Below, piece after piece: positions 12,502-23,639 of a stretch of DNA of 64,000 nucleotides (positions are counted from its first letter, which is position 1; every line of letters begins with the position of its first letter). The notes under the pieces were generated by a model, which did no database searches, was not told where the DNA came from, and saw nothing but the letters and a program-made list of their open reading frames with translations. Origin of the DNA: Chionoecetes opilio (lineage: Eukaryota; Arthropoda; Malacostraca; Decapoda; Majidae); the NCBI GenBank assembly GCA_016584305.1, contig JACEEZ010020593.1, forward strand, positions 1 through 64,000, given 5' to 3'. Both the position numbers and the translations under genes were made by a program.

Positions 12502-13333
12502 TAGTGATGGACCGAATATTCGCATTCGCATTCGCAATTGCGAATATTCGCATGTTTTTTCAATATTCGCATTCGCATTCGCATTCGCGCTCCCGCTCGT
12601 AATTGTTTGCGAATATGCGAATATTTTGCCCAAATCAATAAACTTAAAAAATAACAAGTGATCATAATATGTACCCACAAGATCAAACAATATAAATAAA
12701 TTTAAAGTTTAGCCGAGCGTTAGTTAAAAGAATGGGGTGAGGAGGCGTAGTGGTAGCCAAGGCCATGGTTCCTTGAACACTAACTCCATTCTCCACCCTT
12801 CAACAGAGTATAGCAGCTGCTTCTCTCAAGGTCACTGTTACTGAACTCAACTCATTGCCTCGTGCACCATACTGCAGTAATTAAGCATCTTCTCTGTCAC
12901 CCACGAGCACAATCAACTTGCTTTGAAAGAGAACAGTGTTGCAGGAACCTACTGCGTAATGACGTCCAGTCACAACAGTGTAGTTTGGGATTATTTCGAG
13001 ATTATCTCCAGCTATATTGCACACTGTAAATTTTTGCAATAATTATTATTCATGCAAGATATTATCATGTAAGTTATTCGTGTAAGCTGGGTCCTCGTTC
13101 TGCAAACTTGCAAGATAGAAAATTGAATGGAATTTACATTAGCCCATTCTTTTTTTTTATGGCTGAACTCTTACAATACATAAAAAATATTTCAGTTACC
13201 TGTAAAATAAAAAAAAAATTGGTATTAAATTAATGTTATGTTATATTCGCAATTCGCATTCGCTTGGGCGAATATCAAACCAAATATTCGCATTCGCATT
13301 CGCGAATACGGAAAATAGACATTCGGTTCATCA

Positions 13334-13336
<3 letters not shown>
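12502..13336 (+). mobile_element. hAT-like MITE (835 bp)
   Basis: Left end TAGTGATGGACCGAATATTC and right end complement TAGTGATGAACCGAATGTC form terminal inverted repeats of the TAGNGATG type common in hAT elements. Both subterminal regions carry clusters of CGAATATTCGCATTCGCATT, in the arrangement expected for transposase-binding sites. The flanks are ATATATAT on both sides (12494-12501 and 13337-13344), consistent with an 8-bp duplication but also expected in an AT microsatellite. No transposase frame was found in the AT-rich interior. Confidence 0.8.
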
Positions 13337-13392
<56 letters not shown>

Positions 13393-13461
13393 ACTGTAAT
13401 ATGTATACATATTATATATATATTATATATATTTTATCTTATAAAATATATATATATATAT
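13337..13461. repeat. (TA)n microsatellite
   Basis: Alternating TA tract with short interruptions between two transposon ends. Confidence 0.95.
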
Positions 13462-13590
13462 TATTGATGGAACGAGTGGTCGGTTTTTCACAACCGCGGT
13501 TGCGGTTGTCGAATTTTCTACAACCGCGGTTGTGGTTAGCAGATTTATGATAACCACGGTTGTGGTTGTGGTTGCGGTTATCGTATACTA
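13462..13590 (+). mobile_element. Solo end of a second hAT-like element
   Basis: TATTGATGGAACGAG is followed by repeated CAACCGCGGTTG / GTGGTTGTGGTTGCGG units, the same architecture (TIR plus subterminal repeats) as the MITE immediately upstream but with a different motif. I see no matching right end in this window, so this is a fragment or the partner has been lost. Confidence 0.45.
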
Positions 13591-13973
13591 GGAAAAATAC
13601 GTAATTATTATCTGGAATACTACGTTATAGTGCGATTTAGCCACACTTGGTACATAATATATACTAAATACCATACGTTGAACACAAGCTTTGCAACACA
13701 AATAGCGATATATCATATGTACTGTCGAAGAGTACTCTATGGGAAAATTACATTGAATAATAAGTATTTATACCGTCATTATACATATTTATTACTGATA
13801 TAATTTTCACGTATCTATGGAAATAAACAAAATATTTTCGTCTTCACGAACACAATAAGGCCTATAAATCTTATCTGCCATTTCCCTCCTAAAATACTAA
13901 CCTTACAAGAAATATGTCATAATTAAAATATGCTCATTTTAGCAAAGTCAACCCAATGCCAATGAAATTTATT
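13591..13973. other. Unassigned AT-rich spacer
   Basis: Between the solo hAT end and the large hAT element. No frame or repeat recognised. Confidence 0.5.
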
Positions 13974-14705
13974 GTCTAACACAGTGGTTCCCAACAGTGG
14001 TCCAGTGGACCCCTTGAGGGTCCACGAAGGCCTGGCCGGGGGTCCACGTGTAATGATCATTTTTTTTTTCTCTATTTCTTTTTCAAAATAATAAAGTATC
14101 ACCTAGAAAACTCGCTTGCCTTCGTTTTCTTTAATAGCTTACCAAGACTTTTCTTGAGTGACTTTTTAAAAACATTTTTTGAACGAGTTATTAACAACGA
14201 ACATAAATGAATTAGTTTACGAGCAAGATTTATAAGAAAAAATTTTTTTAAAATCACATAGCTTTATTCTTTTTCGACCTTTTTTACATGCAAAAATTGT
14301 CTTATAAAAAAATGTCCTTCGTGTATTTTTTAAAACAACTAGGAAGGCAAGGGACGTCATTCGGGGGAACGCCCTCTCATTCGTCCGTTTCCAAAACATA
14401 AAAATATAAAAAAAACAAGATTTTCTGCATATATTTATAACTCAGAGTCTTTTTTAAAATAAATAACACCTTTTTCCCACCTTCTCAGAAAGAGACCTTT
14501 TTTTTTCCAAAAAAGACTTATTTATAAAAATAAGTGTGAGAGATAGAGAAAGAAATGACGTCACTCTCGAGGGAACGCTTCTGATAGGATACTTTCAAGC
14601 GAGCCCGCCAAGCCAGCTAGGCTTCCTCTCGCACTGCCGCTCTCGAAACCCTCCACTGTCCTCTGTGCAGGTCCGTTGTGTGTCTGTCTGTGTGAATGTG
14701 TGTCT

Positions 14706-14866
14706 AGAGTGAGTGAGTGAGTGTGTGTGTGTGTGTGTGTTGTGTGTGTGTGTGTGTGTGTGTGTGTTGGGGTGTGTGAGTGAGTGACTGAACTGAGTGA
14801 GTGTGTGCCCTTCGAGTGTGAGTGAGTGGTGTGTGTGTGTGTGTGTGTGTCTGTCTGTGTGAATGA
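14706..14866 (+). repeat. (GT)n/(GAGT)n microsatellite in hAT leader
   Basis: GTGTGT and GAGTGAGTGAGT tracts upstream of the transposase start. A shorter related tract lies at 16822-16915 in the duplicated leader. Confidence 0.85.
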
Positions 14867-14986
14867 GTGTGTCTGAGTTTCATCATTGTATTGTCTGAGT
14901 TAAATCATTGTATTACGACTTGTTTGATACATACAGTTTTGATCGCTGTGACCATGTCCAAAATAAAATATAATTGTACTTCGCAG
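14867..14986 (+). repeat. hAT leader, repeated at 16922-17042
   Basis: About 120 bp containing TGTCTGAGTTTCATCATTG, CGACTTGTTTGATACATACA and AAAATATAATTGTACTT, ending in a cag just before the ATG at 14987, so it may be an intron end and 3' splice site. A nearly identical copy lies at about 16922-17042 beyond the transposase, again ending CAG-ATG but followed by the element's 3' sequence. Confidence 0.85.
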
Positions 14987-16790
<1,804 letters not shown>

Positions 16791-17161
16791 GAGCAGGTCT
16801 CGCATTGAAATTGAAATTCGCGTGAGTGAGTGAGTGAGTGACTGACTGAGTGAGTGGTGTCTTCGAGTGGTGAGTGAGTGATTTTGTGTGTGTTTTGTGT
16901 GTGTGTCGTCTGTGTAAATGAGGTGTCTGAGTTTCATCATTGTATTGTCTGAGTTAAATCATTGTATTACGACTTGTTTGATACATACATTTTGATCGCT
17001 GTGACCATGTCAAAAATAAAATATAATTGTACTTTTGCAGATGTCTCGCATTGAAAATTTAAATTCGCGTTTTTGACAAAATTTAGGCGGGACCACGGAA
17101 AATGCCCGAAGACCGTTAGGGGTCCACGAGCCGAATCCAGTTGGGAACCACTGGTCTAACA

Positions 17162-17510
17162 TGTCACGGTTTTACATTTCAGCCTGTTTTTTTTTGGTCC
17201 CAAAAAATATATAGTATTTTAAACTCCGTGTCATTTTGACAATAACTGTTATCCTTTAATTAACTCATACGTACATGCTCAAAACACACCATTTTAATAC
17301 CACTTCAGTTTCTAAACGGATTTTTTCTCATTACACCACAGGCAACCCTGGAAAATTCTTTTTCAAAAAGCCTTTTACAAGCTTTTTCTCAATTCATCTT
17401 TAACGTGTTGTGCATGTTTAAACGATATAACAATTCTATTCACATCCTTTTCATCCGTCCCATCGATGTGTTGAGTATTTCTCCTGTCTAATAATGCTCA
17501 AAACGCACAT
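17162..17510. other. Unassigned spacer
   Basis: T-rich DNA between the hAT element and the third TTAA element. Nothing recognised. Confidence 0.5.
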
Positions 17511-17750
17511 TTAAAGTAGTCGTCCAGACCCATTTTTTTTTTGCCTAATTATTTTTGACTGTACATTAAAAACCCACCTAATCCCCCAAAAAAATAATTG
17601 TTTCCAGGCCTTATTTCCGTAAAAACACGACTTTTGTAAAAAGCGCGCGAAAAAAAAATCTTTCCCTCCAAACAGGGCTACGACTGTTATTGATGACGTC
17701 AGAACAGGGACGCCCGCAGACACTCTGTCTGACACCTGCCCGGCAATGTT

Positions 17751-17826
17751 ATGATGACCGATTGTACTTCGGTGTCAGACAGTGAATCTGTCGCTGTGAC
17801 CGACACTCTTCCCAACACACCCCTTT
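17751..17826 (+). pseudogene. Truncated start of the TTAA-element protein
   Basis: The frame opens MMTDCTSVSDSESVAV, differing by one residue from the start at 28864. After codon 17 it runs into the minisatellite, so everything downstream (to 18197 in frame) is array translation. Only the N-terminal acidic/serine-rich leader is real. Confidence 0.7.
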
Positions 17827-18240
17827 CACACACCGCCTGCGCACCAACACCCTTCCTGCACACCACACACATACACACACAACACACACGTGTGTGGAGG
17901 GCGTGTGTGCAGGCGTGTGTGTGGGAAGTAGGCGTGTGTGTAAGAAGGGTGTCAGTGTGCAGACGTGTGTGCAGGCGTGTGTGTGGGAAGGGGGTCGGTG
18001 TGCCGGCGTGTGTGTGGGAAGGAAGCGTGTGTGTGGGAAGGAGGCGTGTGTGCAGGCGTGTGTGTGTGCAGGCGTCTGTGTGGGAAGGGTGTCGGTGTGC
18101 AGGCGTGTGTTTTGGGAAGGAAGCGTGGTCTGCAGGCGTGTGTGGTGGGAAGGAGGGGGTGTGTTTCAGGGGTTTTGTGTGGGAAGGAGGCGTGTAAACA
18201 AGCGTGTGTTTTGGGAAGGAGGCGTGTGTGCAGGCGTGGG
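17816..18240 (+). repeat. Minisatellite GTGTGTGGGAAGG with a strand switch
   Basis: A CA-rich part (17816-17888) switches at ACACACACGTGTGTG to the opposite strand type, followed by repeated GGCGTGTGTGCAGGCGTGTG and GGGAAGG units. A second block of the same array lies at 19336-19585, beyond the telomere-like satellite. Confidence 0.9.
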
Positions 18241-18394
18241 GTAAACTTTGGAAGAAGTCTTCCACCCCTATCTTTTTTTTCTTCCCCTATAGCCAACAAG
18301 CCCGGGAACTGGCGGGAATACGGGGTTTTTGGGTGGGGGAAGCAATATAAATGATTTAGGCTCCCCCCAAAAATCATCAAAGTCACTATATGTA

Positions 18395-19171
18395 AAAATC
18401 TAACCTAACCTAACCTTAACCACAAAGTATACCTAACCTAAACCCAACCTAACCTTAACCACAAAATATACCTAACCTAACCTTAACCACAAAGTATACC
18501 CTAACCTAACCTAACCTTAACCACAAAGTATACCTAACCTAACCTAACCTTAACCACAAAGTATACCTAACCTAACCTAACCTAAACCCCAAAGTATACC
18601 TAACCTACCTTAACCACAAAGTATACCTAACCTAGCCTAACCTTAACCACAAGTATACCTAACCTAACCTTAACCACAAGTATACCTAACCTAACCTAAC
18701 CTAACCTAACCTTAACCACAAAGTATACCTAACCTAACCTAACCTTACCACAAAGTATACCTAACCTAACCTAACCTAAACCACAAAGTATACCTAACCT
18801 AACCTAACCTTAACCACAAAATATAACCTAGCCTAACCTAACCTTAACCACAAAGTATAACCTAACCTAGCCTAACCTAACCTTACCACAAGTAAATCTT
18901 AACCTAACCTAACCTTAACCACAAAGTATACCTAAAACCCAACCTAACCTTAACCACAAGTATACCTAACCTAACCTAACTTAACCACAAAGTATACCCA
19001 ACCTAACCTAACCTTAACCACAAAGTAAACCTAACCTAACCCTAACCTTAACCACAAAGTATACCTAACCTAACCTTAACCACAAGTATACCTAACCTAA
19101 CCTTAACCACAAAGTATACCTAACCTAACCTAACCTTAACCACAAAGTATACCTAACCTAACCTAACTGGA
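18395..19171 (+). repeat. Telomere-like (CCTAA)n satellite with interposed spacer
   Basis: About 25 units of CCTAACCTAACCTTAACC joined by ACAAAGTATA; most units are 28 bp and some contain extra CCTAA. On the other strand it reads (TTAGG)n, the arthropod telomere repeat. The array starts in unrelated sequence at about 18390 and ends with unrelated sequence at 19172, so it is interstitial, not terminal. The regular ACAAAGTATA spacer shows it has amplified as its own satellite. Confidence 0.92.
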
Positions 19172-19335
19172 CTTAGAATTTTTGAGGCACCTCATATTTC
19201 ATAGCGGTTTGTGTGGTTAACCAAGGCTGAGCGCACGCTGGAACCTTTACAGATGTGAAGTATAAAAGCATACAATACAGTGCGGTAGTTTCATTTCAGT
19301 CAAAGCCGGAAGGATGAGTTCCAAAGTATTTCCCA

Positions 19336-19585
19336 GGCGTGTGTGTGGGAAGGGTGTCGGTGTTTCAGGCGTGTGTGTAGGAAGGAAGCGTGTGTGCAGG
19401 CGTGTGTGGGGGAAGGGGGCGTGTGGTGGGAAGGGTGTCGGTGTGCAGGCGTGAGTGTGGGAAGGGTGTCGGTGTGAAGGCGTGTGTGTGGGACGGAGGC
19501 GTGAGTGTGGGAATCGGTGTGCAGGGGTGTGTGTGGAAGGGTGTCGGTGTGCAGGCGTTTTGTGTGGGAAGGAAGCATGCGCAAG
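19336..19585 (+). repeat. Minisatellite GTGTGTGGGAAGG, second block
   Basis: Same units as 17890-18240 (GGGAAGGGTGTCGGTGTG, CAGGCGTGTG), continuing the array after the satellite insertion. It leads directly into the conserved 3' block of the TTAA element. Confidence 0.9.
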
Positions 19586-19923
19586 GGATGCATGCATGTG
19601 GCATATAGCAAAAAAAATCTATCAGAAACACCCAAATATCTTCAAGTACTATTAATATTTTCTCTGTGGGTTTTCGTGCCTCTGATCCCGCGCGGGAAGA
19701 TGAGCCTCCCTGATGGTACGTCACGGAGCCTGAGCCTGAGCGTCTGCAAATCTTGAGTGCGTTTTGAGAACTCGGGGAATTTGCAGATTTTGTTGCGGAT
19801 TATTAAAAACGGCTGACTGGATACAAAAAGTGACGACGTATGTTTTTGATATACTCTTAAAATGGCTAATTTGACTCCCTTAAATCGGGAATGATAAAAA
19901 TGGCCCGGGACGACAAATTTTAA

Positions 19924-21128
19924 AATTCCAGGTCATTTATGTACGGATATTTTTTTTGATTACACCCACGGCAAGCCTGGAAAATTCTTCATCAGACAAC
20001 GTGTTAAAAGCTTCTTTTAAATTTCACTAAAACCTTTTTTTTTGGGGGTTTGAATTTTTACTCGTTTGGGCAAGGGAATTTTTTTCAAACCAAAAAAAGC
20101 AGCTGAGATTTTTTATAAAAATCAAAACACCATTTTTTTTTTTTTTTTTATTTCTCAATGGAATTTTTTTCTGTTAAACCCACAGGGGGGCCTTTTGGAA
20201 CCCGGTTTTTTTATTAATCATAATTTGGGGGTTTGAAATAACATAGGGTTTTCTCGAAATAATAATTTTTTTTACCATTTTTTTTCTAATTGGGCTAAAA
20301 GGCCTCTCCCATTGAAAATTAACCCTTCATGCTTCATTTCTGATAAATTTTTTTTCCCCCGTTTTACCCCACGGGGAGGCCTTTGAACTCATACTTTATT
20401 CCTCCTTATCGTTTTGTAAATAAAATCCGGTTCCCTCCCTATTACGGGAATTTCCTGTTACGCGGGGCCTTTTCATTTAACAGCGTAACGGTTTATTTTT
20501 TGGGGGTTTAAAAAAGGAAACCCTTCAATTTTTAAAAACCCTTTTAAAATTCATCATTTTTTTCAATGGATTTTTTCCTAAATTACACCACGGGGAACCA
20601 TTTTAAATAGGGATATTTATTTTTAAATCACTTTTGGGGAAAAAACCCACACCTTTCGAGATATTAATGTTTTCCCCCAAATTCCGCAGCCAAATTGGGC
20701 CAGCTTATAGGAGTAACGGTTTTCTGCGGTTAACAAAAAGGTTTTTGCCCACACGGTCGGGCTTCTTTCCCCCCCAAAAGGGAACGAAATTACCTGCGTA
20801 TTACCTCGGGTAATTTCTCTGGTTTTATCATATATATCATACGATATTTTAAATGATAATGATAGGATGGCTTGGGTCACAAATCCCGGGCCCTTAGAGG
20901 ACTTTCATTTGGGGCCCGAAAACTCCCTGGGGGAACCTTTGAAAACCTTTATTGGGAAAAATTCCCTCCCCCCTCTGGCATCGCATATGTCGAGCCACTG
21001 TCCTCTGGGGCCCTTTTTTCCCCAGGGCTCCCCTTCCAGACCTCTCGGCAGAGGCGAAAGCGCTGCTAAAAAGTTCACCCTCGGCAAAACCGAGGCTGAT
21101 GGACATTGGGCCCCGGGTTTTACTTCTA
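19924..21128. other. Unassigned, homopolymer-rich sequence
   Basis: Long T, A, G and C runs with abrupt composition shifts, and no frame with a recognisable product. This texture, which continues to about 28.2 kb, differs from the cleaner sequence before 19.9 kb. Confidence 0.5.
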
Positions 21129-21851
21129 TCTACTTTATAAAAATAAAACGAAAGTGTGTTGTTTTGTCTGTCCCGTAGGTGCCGCCCCCCGGGGCCCGGA
21201 ATCCCATCAATTTCCCATTTTTGGAACCCACCCTCGCCCGGGGGGAAAGGTTTTTTAAGCCCACTTATGAAGATCCGATCACTTTTTTTTTTTTTTTTTT
21301 AGCACCATTAGCGAGAATTGTAAAAAAAAATGGGGGTTTTCGAAAATTTAAAGGAAAAACCCTTGATGTGGGGTGATGGGGGGAGGGGTAAAGGGAATAG
21401 GGGGGGGGTGAGGGTTTAATTTGGGGTTGTGGGGGTTTGATGGGAAATTGGGTGAGTGAATGGGGGGGAAACATACATTTCTACATCCATGTTTTTCGGA
21501 AAATTTAGAAGGGGTATCTGGAGAGTGTGTTTGGGGGGGCCGAAGGCCCCCCAAAAACCCCAGGGGGGGGCCGGGCCCCCCAAAATACCCCTAATGGTGA
21601 GTAAATGGAGGGGGGGTTATGGGAATGGGTGAGTAAAAGGGGTTTTGGGGGGTTGGTGAAGGGGCGGGCTTTAAATAATACATTTTTTTAAAACCAGATT
21701 TCGGGAAACTAGAAGGGGCAATCTGGAGATTTGGGGGTTTTGGGGGGCCGAAGGGCCCCAAACACGGTGGGGGGCCAAAGGGCCCCCTAAATAGCCCCCC
21801 GGGCAGGAGCAAACCCCAAAAAACCCCCCCGGAGGGCAGTTTTGGGGCTAG
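21129..21851 (+). mobile_element. Non-autonomous Helitron, single copy
   Basis: Starts TCTACTTTATAAAAATAAAA and carries AACGAAAGTGTG, a degraded GGTGCCGCCCCCCGGGGC, a poly-T, AGCGAGAATTGT, the GATGGGG minisatellite and CTACATCCATG. It ends in CCCCGGAGGG plus CTAG followed by T. Same family as 10996-12462, but with one 5' end and a partly duplicated 3' part (the GGGGCCGAAGG block occurs twice). The sequence is noisy in G and C runs. Confidence 0.75.
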
Positions 21852-23639
21852 TATAAACTAAATATGTCCATATTTATGTTTCCCTATGAATAACATGTTG
21901 TTTCAAACAATTGTAAAAAGTTTTTTGCAAAAATTTTTCGGTGAAGGTGAATTTTCCCCGGGAAAAGTTTAAAACATTACAAGCGTCCCCTTTCTTACAG
22001 TACAGACAATGGAAAAACGACTGCGGTGTCCGGGCCCCTTGGGCCCCTATGCTTTTGTTGGGCACTGGGTAATGTTTCCCGCAAAGATAAAAAATAATAT
22101 GCTAAACTAAAACCTCAAAATGGCATCTTTTTTTGAGAAAAATGAAACTTTTTTTTGCATTCCCACGTATATAACCCCTAACCCTGTCAATTTTCTAAAC
22201 TTGGGGGGGCTTTTGGGGGGGGAAAACCAATGCCCCAAAGTCCGTGCCCAGCCCAAGGGGTTAACTTGGGTTTCAAGAACCCAGGGAACCAAGTCCGAAA
22301 ACGTTCAAGGGTTGACTTGGGTTCTCAAAAACCCATGACCAAATCCGGGGAAAACTTTGGGAAAACTTTACAACAACAAGTTTTTCCATTTACTGGAACC
22401 AAATACCACATTACCTTGAAAAATTCCCAGGTGGGGGAAAAAGAGCTTCTTTTTGGGAACCACATAAACGGGGCCCCGCACTCTCCAAAGTGTACAGAAA
22501 GCCTACTGATTTTTACTCATCAGGGCTTCTGCGCCTTTTGGGTTTTTAAAGAAAAAAGTTTTTTTATGTTTTCCCCTGCGGCCGAAAAATTTTCTCTCCC
22601 CTTGAGTTTTTCTGAAACACATGGCACAAATTTTTCCACCCAAAGTAATATTGAATTTTGGGGTCTGCTCCATGTAGGGTAAGCAAAAAAAATTTTAGGA
22701 GAAAGCTTTTTGCTTTCCCTTTAAACTATGTTGTCGGGGAAAAGGCTTTGTTTCCCCCGGAAAACTATAAATTTTGGCGGGCAGATGTAGCATCCTTGAA
22801 TTTTACACTTTTTGCAATTGATAGAAGATGCTCAACAGATGTGATGGACCCCCCTTTTCCTGATGGGGCATTTTCTGTCGCCCGCGATGTTTTCTTTGGG
22901 GGGGGGAAAAGTGCTTTTCTCACGGATCAAGTCTTTGAAAAATTTAAAGGGCCCTTGACTGGCTTGGGCGGTTCTCGAGTACCCCGGGGTTTTTCCAAAA
23001 GGGAACAAAAAATTGTCCCTAAAGGTGACATGATGGCCCTGATACGGTTTTCAATAAGCAAACCCGAAGGGGTTTACTATGTTTCAATGCACTGTGCTCA
23101 GTCACACAAAAACTGTGTCACTTTCCATGATTTTCTGGGGGACGAAGGGACCCCCAGGGACGCCCACGAACCTGGAAAAAAATTTTTGCGGCCAAGCATT
23201 GGGTAAAAAAAACAGTGCCTGCGTTTTTCCCAAAGGAACCCCGACGGTGGCTTGGGAAAAAAGATACGGAAAAATCTCCTGTATTCGCTTTTAAACCCTT
23301 TTTTGTCCCTTTTCCATAAAAAATAATAGGGGGAATTTTCGACGACCGGGAAAATGTGGCCCCAACTGCAACTAAATTTAAAAATAACTTCTAGGGGGGT
23401 ACCAAAATCCCCCCACCACCCCAAAGGGTACTACAAACTACGCCCCACCCCAACGTACGTTTTTTGTTTAAAAGGCGGGGGAAAGATCACCCCGGGCGAC
23501 ACAATCTACCTGGAGAAATGGACCGGTGTTTCCTGCGGGCGGGGTAAAATTTTTTCTCCTGTGAAAAGGGGTCGGCCCAAAAGGGGTCCGCTTTTTGAAA
23601 TCCCGCAAACGTGGCTTGTAAACAAACCCACGGAGGGAC
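21852..23639. other. Unassigned, may be upstream part of the Helitron
   Basis: Contains open frames at 22230-22682 and 22658-23206 (182 aa) whose products I do not recognise. They could be the upstream part of the Helitron polyprotein that follows or a different decayed gene. Homopolymer noise makes the frames unreliable. Confidence 0.4.

Larger units (their letters stand above)
17515..19919 (+). mobile_element. TTAA-family DNA transposon, copy 3, with nested satellite
   Basis: Left TTAA (17511-17514) is followed by AGTAGTCGTCCAGACC, and the conserved 5' block leads to the encoded ATG at 17751. The interior is a GTGTGTGGGAAGG minisatellite split by a telomere-like satellite. The minisatellite resumes at about 19336, followed by the family's 3' block (GCGGATTATTAAAAACGGC at about 19794). 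The right terminus (CGGGACGACAAATTT before TTAA at about 19920) is degraded. About 2.4 kb, the longest copy because of the nested arrays. Confidence 0.8.

Noticed and set aside
18395..19171. Possible chromosome end
   Set aside because: Unrelated sequence, including the other half of the same transposon, continues on both sides, so the array is interstitial.
17699..19724. His/Thr/Pro-rich and Cys/Gly/Val-rich frames on both strands
   Set aside because: All are shadows of the GTGTGTGGGAAGG array.
22230..23206. 150- and 182-aa frames as a host gene
   Set aside because: No recognised domain, and they lie in homopolymer-noisy sequence beside a Helitron. They stay unassigned.
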